Notes under the pieces: model-generated
Told to the model about the DNA's origin: nothing
The model's database searches: none
The model's input: only the letters and a program-made list of their open reading frames with translations
In this document: piece by piece, positions 1 through 7,105 of the stretch
How the letters are laid out: every line of letters starts with the position of its first letter
Position numbering within the stretch: the first letter of the stretch is position 1
Source of the DNA: an uncultured Lachnospiraceae bacterium
GTDB taxonomy: Bacteria; Bacillota; Clostridia; Lachnospirales; Lachnospiraceae
NCBI GenBank assembly: GCA_934385475.1
Contig: CAKRPS010000058.1
Location: forward strand, 1 to 12,512
Length of the DNA: 12,512 bases
Direction: 5' to 3'
Program-made: the position numbers and the translations under genes

Positions 1-2
1 GT

Positions 3-257
3 TTTATACCGGGTATCAGACCTGGAAAGCCTACCACAGAATATCTGACAAAGATACTCAACTACATTATTTTCATTGGAGCAGTCGGACTTACGATCGT
101 ATGTGTAGTACCGTATTTCTTTAACGGAGTATTCGGTGCAAGCGTATCCTTCAGCGGAACAAGCCTTATCATCATTGTGAGTGTTGTTCTTGAGACGATC
201 AAACAGATTGAATCTCAGATGCTGGTTCGTAACTACAAGGGATTTTTGAACGATTAA
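3..257 (+). CDS. secY: SecY preprotein translocase subunit, C-terminal part (5' truncated by window edge)
   Basis: The open frame enters from the window start and runs 84 codons to TAA. It begins with the conserved cytoplasmic-loop stretch FIPGIRPGKPTTEYL. Two hydrophobic segments follow, corresponding to the last two transmembrane helices of SecY (roughly NYIIFIGAVGLTIVCVVPYF and SLIIIVSVVLETIKQ). The short basic tail QMLVRNYKGFLND is typical of Firmicute SecY. SecY is the membrane channel subunit of the SecYEG translocase. Its position immediately before adk and map is the standard spc-operon order, which supports the call. The start and the first eight helices lie outside the window. The visible part shows no sign of damage. 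Confidence 0.95.
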   Translation, partial: FIPGIRPGKPTTEYLTKILNYIIFIGAVGLTIVCVVPYFFNGVFGASVSFSGTSLIIIVSVVLETIKQIESQMLVRNYKGFLND

Positions 258-269
258 TATGTTAAGAGT

Positions 270-302
270 AGTAGGGACGGCTGTGAAGAGTACGTCCCTA
301 CT
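270..302 (+). promoter_or_regulatory. Perfect hairpin in the secY-adk gap
   Basis: AGTAGGGACG (270-279) is exactly complementary to CGTCCCTACT (293-302) across a 13-base loop, and flanking G-U/A-U pairs can extend it. It is followed by GTTTATAT, which is too poor in T for a confident intrinsic terminator. It lies between the secY stop and the adk ribosome binding site. A weak attenuator, an RNA-processing site or an mRNA-stabilising structure are all possible; which one is not shown by the sequence. Confidence 0.5.
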
Positions 303-328
303 GTTTATATGAAAGGTATGGTTTTCCT

Positions 329-970
329 ATGAAGATTATAATGTTAGGCGCTCCTGGTGCCGGCAAGGGTACACAGGCGAAAATGATTGCAGAGAAATAC
401 AGTGTTCCGCATATTTCCACAGGAGATATCTTCCGTGCAAATATCAAAGAAGGAACAGAGCTTGGAAAAGAAGCAAAGCAGTACATGGATCAGGGACTTC
501 TGGTTCCCGATGAACTGACCGTGAAGATCCTGCTTGACCGTGTGGCAAAGGATGACTGCAAGAACGGATATGTTCTGGACGGATTCCCGAGAACAATCCC
601 GCAGGCAGAGGTGCTTGACAAGGCACTGACAGAGCTTGGTGACAAGATCGATTATGCGATCGATGTAGACGTTCCGGACGAGAACATTATTAAGAGAATG
701 GGCGGCAGACGCGCATGTCTTTCCTGCGGAGCAACCTATCACATTGAGCATGTTCCTCCGAAGAAAGAGGGTATCTGTGACAAGTGTGGAGCAGAGCTTG
801 TACTTCGTGATGATGACAAGCCGGAGACCGTTAAGAATCGTCTTGACGTATATCATAAGCAGACACAGCCGCTTATCGATTTCTACACAAAGAAGGGTGT
901 TCTCAAGACCGTAGACGGTACACAGGACATGAAGGATGTATTTGCTTACATCGTAGAGATTTTAGGTTAA
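329..970 (+). CDS. adk: Adenylate kinase, zinc-lid type
   Basis: This 213-residue protein catalyses ATP + AMP = 2 ADP in the cytoplasm. The P-loop GAPGAGKGT is at residues 7-15 and the AMP-binding stretch STGDIFR is at 30-36. The DGFPRT motif is at 84-89. The LID domain (about 122-160) contains the four-cysteine set C130-x2-C133 and C150-x2-C153, which in Gram-positive adenylate kinases holds a structural zinc. Length matches the long bacterial form (about 212-217 residues). A GAAAGG ribosome binding site lies 12 bases before the ATG. The gene sits between secY and map, as in other Firmicutes, and is presumably co-transcribed with map 27 bases downstream. The antisense frames through it are shadows. 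Confidence 0.97.
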   Translation: MKIIMLGAPGAGKGTQAKMIAEKYSVPHISTGDIFRANIKEGTELGKEAKQYMDQGLLVPDELTVKILLDRVAKDDCKNGYVLDGFPRTIPQAEVLDKALTELGDKIDYAIDVDVPDENIIKRMGGRRACLSCGATYHIEHVPPKKEGICDKCGAELVLRDDDKPETVKNRLDVYHKQTQPLIDFYTKKGVLKTVDGTQDMKDVFAYIVEILG

Positions 971-997
971 AAGTAGATTTGGAAAGAAGGTATCAGA

Positions 998-1753
998 ATG
1001 GCTGTGACGATAAAGTCAGCTAGAGAAATTGAATTGATGAGAGAGGCAGGACGGATTCTTGCGCTGGTACATGAAGAACTGGAGAAAATAATCCGCCCCG
1101 GAATTTCCACCAAGGAGATTGACAGGGTATGTGAGGAACTTATCCGGAGCTATGGATGTACCCCTAATTTTCTGAACTATCAGGGATATCCCGGATCGGT
1201 CTGCGTATCGGTCAACGAGGAAGTGGTGCATGGCATTCCTACGGAGCAGCATATCATCAAAGAGGGCGATATCGTCAGCCTGGATACCGGTCTTATCTAT
1301 CAGGGGTATCACTCCGATGCGGCAAGAACCCACGCCGTGGGAGAGATAAGTGAGCAGGCAAAGCAGTTGATCGATGTGACCAGACAGAGTTTTTTTGAAG
1401 GAATCAAAATGGCAAAAGCCGGGAATCATCTGTTTGATATCTCGAACGCGATTGATGCCTATATCAAGCCGTATGGCTATGGGATTGTGAGAGACCTGGT
1501 CGGACATGGAATCGGAACGCATCTCCATGAGGAACCGGAGATCCCCAACTTTGCACAGAAACGCAGGGGACTGCGGTTACAGCCGGGAATGACTCTGGCA
1601 GTGGAGCCGATGGTGAATATCGGTACGCCGAATGTAAAGTGGATGAAGGATGGCTGGACGGTCATCTCGGCGGATCATTCCCTGTCAGCGCATTATGAGA
1701 ACACCATTCTGATTACAGAGGGTGAGCCGGAAATCCTGAGTCTCAGGGCATGA
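998..1753 (+). CDS. map: Methionine aminopeptidase, type I
   Basis: This 251-residue cytosolic metalloprotease removes the initiator methionine from nascent proteins. All five metal ligands of the family are visible: D96 in SLDTG, D107 in HSDAART, H170 in GHGIGTHLHE, E203 in AVEPM and E234 in HYENT. The substrate-binding H79 is in VVHGIP. There is no N-terminal zinc-binding extension, so this is the short catalytic-domain form. The ribosome binding site GGAAAGAAGG ends 7 bases before the ATG. It follows adk by 27 bases, the usual adk-map pair. The 112-base gap after it carries an 8-pair, 3-base-loop hairpin at 1793-1811 with no T tract, and no open frame. Confidence 0.97.
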   Translation: MAVTIKSAREIELMREAGRILALVHEELEKIIRPGISTKEIDRVCEELIRSYGCTPNFLNYQGYPGSVCVSVNEEVVHGIPTEQHIIKEGDIVSLDTGLIYQGYHSDAARTHAVGEISEQAKQLIDVTRQSFFEGIKMAKAGNHLFDISNAIDAYIKPYGYGIVRDLVGHGIGTHLHEEPEIPNFAQKRRGLRLQPGMTLAVEPMVNIGTPNVKWMKDGWTVISADHSLSAHYENTILITEGEPEILSLRA

Positions 1754-1865
1754 TTTTCCGGCAAAGAGAATCTGCGGCGACAGGTTCAACGGCAGCGCAC
1801 AGGGTGCGTTGTAGAAGAGAAGAAATCCTTCCGGAATAACAGATCACGGAAGCAGGGAGGAACAT

Positions 1866-2123
1866 ATGGTAGGAATGCTTGCAACCTCCAGAGCGGGGCA
1901 TGATAAGGACACCACATATGTCATAATCAGAGAAGAAAAAGAATACGTATATTTGGCGGATGGTCATCTGAAGACAGTTGATCAGCCTAAGAGAAAGAAT
2001 AAGAGACACATACAGATTATCAAGAAGGTACAGCTTCAGAAAAATGGGGATGCGTGGAGTGATCCGGAAATTGTAAAAATCCTCAAAGAATATCACAAAA
2101 ATCTTGACAGAGAAGATAATTAA
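1866..2123 (+). CDS. KOW-domain, L14e-like putative RNA-binding protein
   Basis: An 85-residue, very basic small protein. The N-terminal half (about residues 2-55) resembles the KOW/L14e-type SH3-like fold: a VGMLATSRAGHDKDTTYVII strand-turn-strand, then VYLADGHLKTVDQPKRKNKRH, where a basic loop follows the 'DG..' turn. The C-terminal half is helical and charged (about 60-85). Proteins of this type occur in Clostridia between map and infA, in the place where some Gram-positives have other small translation genes. They are usually annotated as KOW-domain or ribosomal-L14E-like RNA-binding proteins. The ribosome binding site AGGGAGG lies 6 bases before the ATG and supports this start. Binding to ribosomal or messenger RNA is inferred from family and context; no specific function is established here. 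Confidence 0.85.
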   Translation: MVGMLATSRAGHDKDTTYVIIREEKEYVYLADGHLKTVDQPKRKNKRHIQIIKKVQLQKNGDAWSDPEIVKILKEYHKNLDREDN

Positions 2124-2133
2124 ACTTTATCTT
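2104..2133 (+). promoter_or_regulatory. Candidate sigma-A promoter for infA
   Basis: TTGACA (2104-2109) is a perfect -35 box. An 18-base spacer leads to TATCTT (2128-2133), a four-of-six -10 box. It overlaps the last codons of the KOW gene and would start transcription near 2140, about 35 bases before infA. The -10 is weak, so activity is uncertain. Confidence 0.35.
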
Positions 2134-2175
2134 ATATAGGAAATCAGTATTATGGCATGAAAGAGGAGGAAACAA

Positions 2176-2394
2176 ATGTCAAAAGCCGATGTTATTGAAA
2201 TCGAAGGAACTGTAGTTGAAAAGTTACCCAATACGATGTTCCAGGTAAAACTTGAAAATGGACACGTGGTGTTGGCACATATAAGCGGCAAGCTGCGTCA
2301 GAATTTTATTCGTATCCTGCCCGGTGATAAGGTGACTTTGGAATTATCACCCTATGATTTATCCAAGGGAAGAATTATCTGGAGAGATAAGTAA
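2176..2394 (+). CDS. infA: Translation initiation factor IF-1
   Basis: At 72 residues this is the canonical IF-1 length. It is a single OB-fold (S1-like) domain: [24 protein letters not shown], then [22 protein letters not shown] and the C-terminal [14 protein letters not shown] typical of the family. IF-1 binds the 30S A site with IF-2 and IF-3 during initiation. A strong AGAGGAGG ribosome binding site lies just before the ATG. The infA-rpmJ-rpsM order is the standard one. In E. coli, IF-1 lacks the sixth residue pattern seen here, but Firmicute IF-1 often begins with [16 protein letters not shown] sequence. No anomaly is seen. Confidence 0.97.
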   Translation: MSKADVIEIEGTVVEKLPNTMFQVKLENGHVVLAHISGKLRQNFIRILPGDKVTLELSPYDLSKGRIIWRDK

Positions 2395-2421
2395 AATAAG
2401 TAAAAAACTTCAGAAATTCCC

Positions 2422-2450
2422 TTGCATACGTGATACTTCCGTGTTATAAT
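2422..2450 (+). promoter_or_regulatory. Strong sigma-A promoter before rpmJ
   Basis: TTGCAT (2422-2427) and a perfect TATAAT (2445-2450) are separated by exactly 17 bases. Transcription would begin near 2457, about 25 bases before the rpmJ ATG. No terminator separates infA from rpmJ, so this would be an internal promoter boosting rpmJ and the downstream alpha genes. Confidence 0.7.
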
Positions 2451-2482
2451 GTAAAACGGTCTTTTTGAAAGGAGGGTTTGAG

Positions 2483-2596
2483 ATGAAAGTCAGATCATCA
2501 GTAAAACCGATTTGCGAAAAATGCAAGGTCATTAAAAGAAAAGGAAAGATCAGAATTATCTGTGAGAATCCGAAGCACAAACAGGTACAAGGTTAA
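2483..2596 (+). CDS. rpmJ: 50S ribosomal protein L36 (bL36), zinc-binding form
   Basis: A 37-codon gene read directly from the sequence: it starts [15 protein letters not shown] and ends PKHKQVQG before TAA. The zinc-ribbon ligands C11-x2-C14, C27 and H32 are all present, so this is the zinc-dependent (C+) form of L36. L36 is the smallest 50S protein and contacts 23S rRNA. The ribosome binding site AAAGGAGGG ends 8 bases before the ATG. Its position between infA and rpsM is conserved across bacteria, and its length is exactly that of the family. It is highly basic, as expected. Confidence 0.97.
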   Translation: MKVRSSVKPICEKCKVIKRKGKIRIICENPKHKQVQG

Positions 2597-2609
2597 TCCC
2601 TGAAAGAAG

Positions 2610-2637
2610 TTGATAGGGGTTCTTGTATGGATATTAT
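2610..2637 (+). promoter_or_regulatory. Candidate promoter for the rpsM (alpha) operon
   Basis: TTGATA (2610-2615) and TATTAT (2632-2637), each five of six matches to consensus, are 16 bases apart. Transcription would start near 2644, giving a leader of about 230 bases before rpsM. A second perfect -10 box, TATAAT at 2706-2711, has no convincing -35 (spacing 17 gives CCGGCA). Confidence 0.4.
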
Positions 2638-2767
2638 GAGCGGCTGCAGTACCGTTCTTTTGTCATGTTCTGGAAAATGTTTCCGGCAGACAGACGGTTA
2701 CTGATTATAATATAGATGGAAGAGCCTGTGGGAAAATACTTTTTGATACCAACCTGTGTTTGGAAAG

Positions 2768-2842
2768 ATCGGATACTTTGATCCGATTGGGTAGAACCTA
2801 CCCCAATCAATTAGTGTGCAGATGTACATTTGAAATGTACAT
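2768..2842 (+). promoter_or_regulatory. Structured rpsM leader: overlapping hairpins and a 21-base palindrome
   Basis: Three inverted repeats lie in the 276-base gap before rpsM. ATCGGAT (2768-2774) pairs with ATCCGAT (2781-2787). GATTGGGTAG (2785-2794) pairs with CTACCCCAATC (2798-2808, one bulged C). The two stems share bases 2785-2787, so they cannot both form completely. Then 2822-2842 is a perfect palindrome of 10+1+10 bases centred on G2832, ending 30 bases before the rpsM ATG. None has a following T tract. In E. coli, S4 represses the alpha operon by binding a pseudoknot in the rpsM leader. An analogous role here is inference, and a protein operator at the palindrome is the alternative. 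Confidence 0.5.
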
Positions 2843-2872
2843 GGAATTGCAAAGAAAATGGAGGAAACGTAA

Positions 2873-3241
2873 ATGGCTCGTATTGCAGGTGTTGACTTAC
2901 CTAGAGAAAAACGTGTAGAGATTGGATTAACTTACATCTACGGAATTGGTAGAGTAAGTGCTGACAAGATTCTGGAGGCAGCAAATGTTAATCCTGATAC
3001 CCGTGTCAGAGAACTTACTGACGATGAAGTAAAGAGACTTGCAGAAGTAATCGACAAAGATTACACAGTAGAAGGTGATTTGAGAAGAGAGATCGCGCTC
3101 AACATCAAGCGTCTTCAGGAAATCGGATGCTACAGAGGTATCCGTCATAGAAAGGGACTTCCGGTTCGTGGTCAGAAGACAAAGACCAATGCCAGAACAA
3201 GAAAAGGTCCTAAGAGAACTGTAGCAAACAAGAAGAAATAA
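2873..3241 (+). CDS. rpsM: 30S ribosomal protein S13 (uS13)
   Basis: The protein has 122 residues. It starts [26 protein letters not shown], the conserved S13 N-terminus with its helix-hairpin-helix-like segment. It ends with the long basic tail [24 protein letters not shown], which in S13 reaches toward the P-site tRNA. S13 sits in the head of the 30S subunit and makes intersubunit bridges with the 50S. The ribosome binding site TGGAGG lies 8 bases before the ATG. It is the first gene of the alpha operon, 50 bases before rpsK. No unusual residues are seen. Confidence 0.97.
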   Translation: MARIAGVDLPREKRVEIGLTYIYGIGRVSADKILEAANVNPDTRVRELTDDEVKRLAEVIDKDYTVEGDLRREIALNIKRLQEIGCYRGIRHRKGLPVRGQKTKTNARTRKGPKRTVANKKK

Positions 3242-3291
3242 GTAACAGGTAATAGAAAGTAATTATTCAGGAGAAAGTAGGTTAGTTTATC

Positions 3292-3687
3292 ATGGCTAAA
3301 AAAGTTGCAAAAAAAGTAACAAAAAAGCGTATAAAGAAAAACGTTGAACATGGACAGGCACATATTCAGTCTTCTTTCAACAATACCATCGTTACTCTGA
3401 CAGATAACGAAGGTAATGCTCTTAGCTGGGCAAGTGCTGGTGGTCTTGGATTTAGAGGTTCAAAGAAATCTACTCCATATGCAGCACAGATGGCTGCAGA
3501 AACAGCTACAAAGGCTGCTTTAATTCATGGTTTAAAGACAGTAGACGTTATGGTTAAGGGACCTGGTTCAGGTCGTGAGGCTGCTATCCGTGCATTACAG
3601 GCATGCGGTCTTGAAGTAACAAGCATCCGTGACGTAACACCTGTACCTCACAATGGATGCCGTCCGCCTAAGAGACGTCGTGTATAG
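3292..3687 (+). CDS. rpsK: 30S ribosomal protein S11 (uS11)
   Basis: The protein has 131 residues. After a lysine-rich N-terminus ([20 protein letters not shown]) come the conserved S11 segments: [55 protein letters not shown] and [23 protein letters not shown]11 lies on the 30S platform and helps form the E-site and mRNA exit channel. The ribosome binding site is unusual: the clear GGAG (3270-3273) is 18 bases before the ATG, and only a weak TAGG lies at normal distance. Even so, the start is fixed by homology, because the lysine-rich N-terminus is typical of Clostridia. Confidence 0.97.
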   Translation: MAKKVAKKVTKKRIKKNVEHGQAHIQSSFNNTIVTLTDNEGNALSWASAGGLGFRGSKKSTPYAAQMAAETATKAALIHGLKTVDVMVKGPGSGREAAIRALQACGLEVTSIRDVTPVPHNGCRPPKRRRV

Positions 3688-3765
3688 TAAAGTAATTTTA
3701 CGTAACCAAAACTTGGATGAAGGCGCGTATGCGTTGTAAACAAAAATCAGAAAGGAGCCAGAACA

Positions 3766-4359
3766 ATGGCAGTAAACAGAGTTCCTGTATTAAAGAGATG
3801 CAGATCCCTTGATTTAGATCCTACTTATTTAGGATATGACAAAAAGTCTAACAGAACATCCGCAAGAGCTGGAAAGAAAGTAAGTGAGTACGGACTTCAG
3901 CTTCGTGAGAAGCAGAAAGCAAAATTCATTTACGGTGTACTTGAGAAGCCTTTCAGAAACTACTATGAGAAGGCCGACAGAATGAAAGGTATGACCGGTG
4001 AAAACCTCATGGTTCTGCTTGAGAGCAGACTGGACAGCGTAGTGTTCAGAATGGGATTCGCAAGAACCAGAAGAGAAGCAAGACAGATCGTAGATCACAA
4101 GCATTTCCTTGTAAACGGAAAGGCTGTAAATATCCCGTCTTACATTGTTAAAGCCGGTGATGTGATCGAAGTAAGAGAGAAATCCAAATCTCTGCAGAGA
4201 TATAAGGACATTCTTGAAGTGACAGCAGGAAGACTCGTTCCGGAGTGGCTTGATGTAGATCAGGAAGCAATGAAGGGTACTGTAAAGTATCTTCCTACAA
4301 GAGAATTGATTGATGTTCCGGTAAACGAAATGCTTATCGTCGAGTTGTATTCTAAGTAA
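3766..4359 (+). CDS. rpsD: 30S ribosomal protein S4 (uS4), zinc-free form
   Basis: The protein has 197 residues, slightly shorter than the E. coli protein. An N-terminal helical region includes the conserved [31 protein letters not shown] (about 40-70). The S4 RNA-binding domain follows (about 86-150), with [18 protein letters not shown] and [17 protein letters not shown], and then a C-terminal extension. S4 nucleates 30S assembly by binding 16S rRNA and lines the mRNA entry site. The only cysteine is C12, so the four-cysteine zinc knuckle of C+ S4 proteins is absent. The ribosome binding site AAAGGAG lies upstream of the ATG. Its place inside the alpha operon is the common arrangement in Clostridia, whereas Bacillus has rpsD elsewhere. 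Confidence 0.96.
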   Translation: MAVNRVPVLKRCRSLDLDPTYLGYDKKSNRTSARAGKKVSEYGLQLREKQKAKFIYGVLEKPFRNYYEKADRMKGMTGENLMVLLESRLDSVVFRMGFARTRREARQIVDHKHFLVNGKAVNIPSYIVKAGDVIEVREKSKSLQRYKDILEVTAGRLVPEWLDVDQEAMKGTVKYLPTRELIDVPVNEMLIVELYSK

Positions 4360-4385
4360 TAAATATTGATGTAAGTGTTTGCATA

Positions 4386-4405
4386 TTTCCAGAAATTACT
4401 GGAAA
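4386..4405 (+). promoter_or_regulatory. Hairpin touching the rpoA ribosome binding site
   Basis: TTTCCAG (4386-4392) pairs exactly with CTGGAAA (4399-4405) across a 6-base loop. The next bases, AGGAGGG (4407-4412), are the rpoA Shine-Dalgarno sequence, followed 7 bases later by the GTG start. The stem leaves the Shine-Dalgarno sequence exposed. It could position it or be a site for translational control. Confidence 0.45.
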
Positions 4406-4419
4406 AGGAGGGTATTTGA

Positions 4420-5382
4420 GTGTTTGATTTTGAGAGACCAAATATTGAAGTAGTAGAAATCTCAGAAGACAAGAAGTATGGTAAATTTGTTGTAGAGCCT
4501 TTGGAAAGAGGCTATGGCATTACCCTTGGCAATTCTCTTAGAAGAATCATGCTTTCTTCCTTACCGGGCGCAGCAGTGAGTCAGGTGAAGATCGAAGGCG
4601 TGTTACACGAGTTCAGTTCCATCCCGGGAGTTAAGGAAGATGTAACTGAGATCATCATGAACATCAAGAGTCTCGCAATTAAGAATAACAGTGATACGAA
4701 CGAGGCAAAGACAGCATACATTGAGTATGAAGGGGAAGGGGTAGTAAGAGCATCTGATATCCAGACAGATCAGGATATCGAAATCCTGAACCCGGATCTT
4801 GTCATTGCAACCCTGAGCGGAAAAGATACAAAGCTCTATATGGAATTGACGATCACAAAGGGCAGAGGCTACGTTAGTTCAGATAAGAACAAAACAGAAG
4901 ATTTACCGATTGGTGTCATTGCGATTGACTCCATTTACACACCGGTTGAGAGAGTAAATGTAACCGTAGAGAATACCCGTGTGGGACAGATTACAGATTT
5001 TGATAAGCTGACCCTTGACGTGCACACAAACGGTACATTGGTTCCTGATGAGGCAGTCAGCCTTGCAGCAAAGGTGCTGAGTGAGCACCTGAGCCTTTTC
5101 ATTGATCTTTCCGAAAATGCCAAGACCGCAGAAGTCATGGTAGAGAAGGAAGACGATGAAAAAGAAAAGGTTCTGGAAATGAGCATTGATGAGTTAGAGC
5201 TTTCTGTTCGTTCCTACAACTGCTTAAAGAGAGCCGGTATCAATACGGTAGAAGAATTGACAAACAAGACTTCTGAGGACATGATGAAGGTTCGTAACCT
5301 TGGTCGTAAGTCCCTTGAAGAGGTACTTGCAAAGTTAAAAGAATTAGGTTTACAGCTGAATCCCAGTGATGAGACTCAATGA
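4420..5382 (+). CDS. rpoA: DNA-directed RNA polymerase subunit alpha
   Basis: A 320-residue protein starting at GTG, fixed by the AAGGAGGG ribosome binding site and the Clostridia-type N-terminus [14 protein letters not shown]. The N-terminal domain (about 1-230) dimerises and assembles the core polymerase. It includes [20 protein letters not shown] (31-50) and the dimer/beta-contact segments up to the DLSENAKT region. An acidic linker ([10 protein letters not shown], about 244-252) leads to the C-terminal domain. That domain (about 254-315) has [21 protein letters not shown] and the DNA-contacting RNLGRKS at 292-298, used at UP elements and by activators. The gene follows rpsD by 60 bases, in conserved order. 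No truncation is seen. Confidence 0.97.
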   Translation: MFDFERPNIEVVEISEDKKYGKFVVEPLERGYGITLGNSLRRIMLSSLPGAAVSQVKIEGVLHEFSSIPGVKEDVTEIIMNIKSLAIKNNSDTNEAKTAYIEYEGEGVVRASDIQTDQDIEILNPDLVIATLSGKDTKLYMELTITKGRGYVSSDKNKTEDLPIGVIAIDSIYTPVERVNVTVENTRVGQITDFDKLTLDVHTNGTLVPDEAVSLAAKVLSEHLSLFIDLSENAKTAEVMVEKEDDEKEKVLEMSIDELELSVRSYNCLKRAGINTVEELTNKTSEDMMKVRNLGRKSLEEVLAKLKELGLQLNPSDETQ

Positions 5383-5396
5383 AGAGGATATACAGA

Positions 5397-5482
5397 GTAA
5401 GACCAACGCGCATCTGTCTATCAACTCATAATGGAACAAGATAACGCATTCGGTGTGTAAGGCCAAAGCGCGATGCCGGATG
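5397..5482 (+). repeat. Imperfect direct repeat and hairpin in the rpoA-rplQ gap
   Basis: Bases 5397-5412 and 5457-5472 match at 13 of 16 positions (core GTAAGRCCAAMGCGC) exactly 60 bases apart. In addition, CATTCGG (5447-5453) can pair with CCGGATG (5476-5482) with one G-U pair, enclosing the second repeat. The 143-base gap is longer than its neighbours and has no convincing gene. It could be a site for regulation of rplQ, or simply the relic of a small duplication. Confidence 0.35.
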
Positions 5483-5525
5483 TACCATGGCGGAGGGAAC
5501 TCCACCGATGAGAAAGGAGCCTAAA

Positions 5526-6062
5526 ATGGCAAAATACAGAAAACTTGGCAGAACAGCCGATCAGAGAAAAGCATTACTTAGAAGTCAGGTAACAGCACTT
5601 CTTCACAACGGTAAGATCGTTACCACAGAAGCTAAGGCAAAAGAGGTTCGCAAAATTGCGGATGGTCTTATCGCTCTTGCAGTAAAAGAGAAAGACAATT
5701 TCGAGACTGTTAAGGTGCAGGCAAAGGTTGCCCGTAAAGACAAGGACGGCAAGAGAGTAAAAGAAGTTGTAGATGGTAAGAAAGTTACCGTATATGACAC
5801 AGTTGAGAAAGAGATCAAGAAGGATATGCCTTCCAGATCCCACGCAAGAAGACAGATGTTAAAGGTTTTATATCCTGTAACAGAAGTTCCTGCAACAGCT
5901 GCTGGAAAGAAGAAAGCTACCAAGGAAGTTGATCTTGTAGCAAAGCTTTTTGATGAGTATGGTGCTAAGTACGCAAGCCGTAACGGTGGTTACACAAGAA
6001 TCATCAAGATTGGACCTCGTAAGGGCGATGCAGCAATGGAAGTTGTACTGGAGTTAGTATAA
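5526..6062 (+). CDS. rplQ: 50S ribosomal protein L17 (bL17), enlarged form
   Basis: I place the start at 5526 (MAKYRKLGRTADQRKALLR), 6 bases after AAAGGAG, rather than at the in-frame ATG 39 bases upstream, whose extra 13 codons do not resemble L17. The product has 178 residues against about 112-127 in most bacteria. The usual L17 elements are present: the N-terminal rRNA-binding region (1-56), SRSHARRQMLKVL (103-115), and VAKLFDEYGAKYASRNGGYTRIIK (138-161) to the end. The extra length lies between these, at about residues 57-102 and 116-136, and is rich in Lys, Asp and Val. L17 sits near the peptide tunnel exit on the 50S. It is the last gene of the operon, followed by a strong terminator. 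Confidence 0.95.
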   Translation: MAKYRKLGRTADQRKALLRSQVTALLHNGKIVTTEAKAKEVRKIADGLIALAVKEKDNFETVKVQAKVARKDKDGKRVKEVVDGKKVTVYDTVEKEIKKDMPSRSHARRQMLKVLYPVTEVPATAAGKKKATKEVDLVAKLFDEYGAKYASRNGGYTRIIKIGPRKGDAAMEVVLELV

Positions 6063-6076
6063 TAGACCAACAAAAA

Positions 6077-6103
6077 ACCTGCTTTTGATAAGCAGGTTTT
6101 TTT
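6077..6103. terminator. Bidirectional rho-independent terminator
   Basis: ACCTGCTT (6077-6084) pairs with AAGCAGGT (6090-6097) over the loop TTGAT, followed by T6098-6103. On the other strand the A run at 6072-6077 gives a T tract. It lies between the convergent rplQ (+) and peptidase (-) genes and can stop both. Confidence 0.93.
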
Positions 6104-6127
6104 ATGCCCTGAAAAGGGGGACAGAAA

Positions 6128-7105
6128 TTATTGTTCCAATGCCTTTTGGAAATGCTGGTAGTCTTTGCAGGAGTTCCAATCGCCGCCCCAGGTAAAGCCG
6201 TGGACCTTGAAAAGCTTATAGCACAGATCGTTTTCATCAATCTTGTAAGGAAAATCCTTGCTCCGGTCTGCATAGGTTTCGCTGCCCGGAGGAGAGATGT
6301 AGTTGCTTCCGTCCGGATTTCTGCCAAAGACAACATACGGATTGTAGAAAGGATTGATGTCGATCGCCAGGCCATAGGCATGCTTGGAAAGACTGTCAGT
6401 ACCGTCTACAACGCGGTAGTTAAAGCAAGAGGTATTATTGTCTGCCATGGAGAGTGTATCATCTCCATTGTATTCGTCAATCAGGCAGATTCGCTCAAGC
6501 TGATATTCATTTAAGTACAATTCATAGAAAATTTCCACCATATCCTGCGCAATAGCTTTGTTACAGATCAGTTCGCCTTCCTGTTCTTTATAGTCAAAGT
6601 CGATATAAAGAACCCGGACATAGCGAAGATCATCATAGGAGACTGCCGGAGTATCCTGATCAGCCATAATGTTGATGGCGGGGACAGCGGCATCCGCGGC
6701 AAGCTCCTCGCGGATCGGATAAGAAATACCTGTAATGCGTGCGATAATGTCGTCACCCAAAGGCTGATAGTAAAAGCCGGGTTTGTAGATAGTACGTTCC
6801 GGTTCAAGATTCATTTCTTCTTCCTCCATAGCTTGATCATTTTCGGAGACAGATGTAGGTGCCACATCTTCTTTTTTAGTATATGAAGAAGAGAGGTCCG
6901 TGGTTTCTGATGGAAGTTGATCGGAAGAGACGGCGGACGGTTTATCGGTGCTTCCGTAGGCCAGTTCCGGGTTGCTCCGGGCATATTCCTCCAGGGTTTC
7001 CGATGAAGTCAGGACATGTGCCAGAAAGGCGCATATCAGGACCAGGAGCAGCAACAGGCCAAAAGGCTTTGCCGCCAGCCGCAGTATTTCTTTGTAGTTT
7101 CGCAT
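6128..7105 (-). CDS. Membrane-anchored M15-family (VanY/CwlK-like) peptidoglycan peptidase
   Basis: Numbered from the upstream ATG at 7117 (329 residues). One hydrophobic helix (about 19-35, FGLLLLLVLICAFLAHVL) acts as an N-terminal anchor with a short basic inside end. An acidic Ser/Thr-rich linker (about 38-108) follows, then the catalytic domain. M15 signature residues are visible: H246 and D253 in SKHAYGLAIDINPF, and D319-x2-H322 in KDYQHF after GFTWGGDW. These fit the zinc ligands (H, D, H) and the catalytic acid of D,D-carboxypeptidases and L-Ala-D-Glu endopeptidases. The likely role is wall trimming outside the membrane; the exact bond cut is not resolvable. I prefer the start at 7105 (residue 5), which has GAGG 7 bases upstream. 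The 7117 ATG has AAGGA only one base away. The gene is convergent with rplQ. Confidence 0.85.
   Translation of the reverse strand: MRNYKEILRLAAKPFGLLLLLVLICAFLAHVLTSSETLEEYARSNPELAYGSTDKPSAVSSDQLPSETTDLSSSYTKKEDVAPTSVSENDQAMEEEEMNLEPERTIYKPGFYYQPLGDDIIARITGISYPIREELAADAAVPAINIMADQDTPAVSYDDLRYVRVLYIDFDYKEQEGELICNKAIAQDMVEIFYELYLNEYQLERICLIDEYNGDDTLSMADNNTSCFNYRVVDGTDSLSKHAYGLAIDINPFYNPYVVFGRNPDGSNYISPPGSETYADRSKDFPYKIDENDLCYKLFKVHGFTWGGDWNSCKDYQHFQKALEQ

Noticed and set aside
344..856. Long antisense frame over adk (and similar antisense frames over map, ecfA1, ecfA2, truA)
   Set aside because: They lie wholly opposite well-supported conserved genes, lack ribosome binding sites and have unnatural composition.
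1793..1811. Tri-loop hairpin between map and the KOW gene as a terminator
   Set aside because: No T tract follows, and the downstream gene appears to be in the same operon.
5487..5525. In-frame ATG start 13 codons upstream of L17
   Set aside because: The added MAEGTPPMRKEPK is unlike L17, and the AAAGGAG site fits the ATG at 5526.
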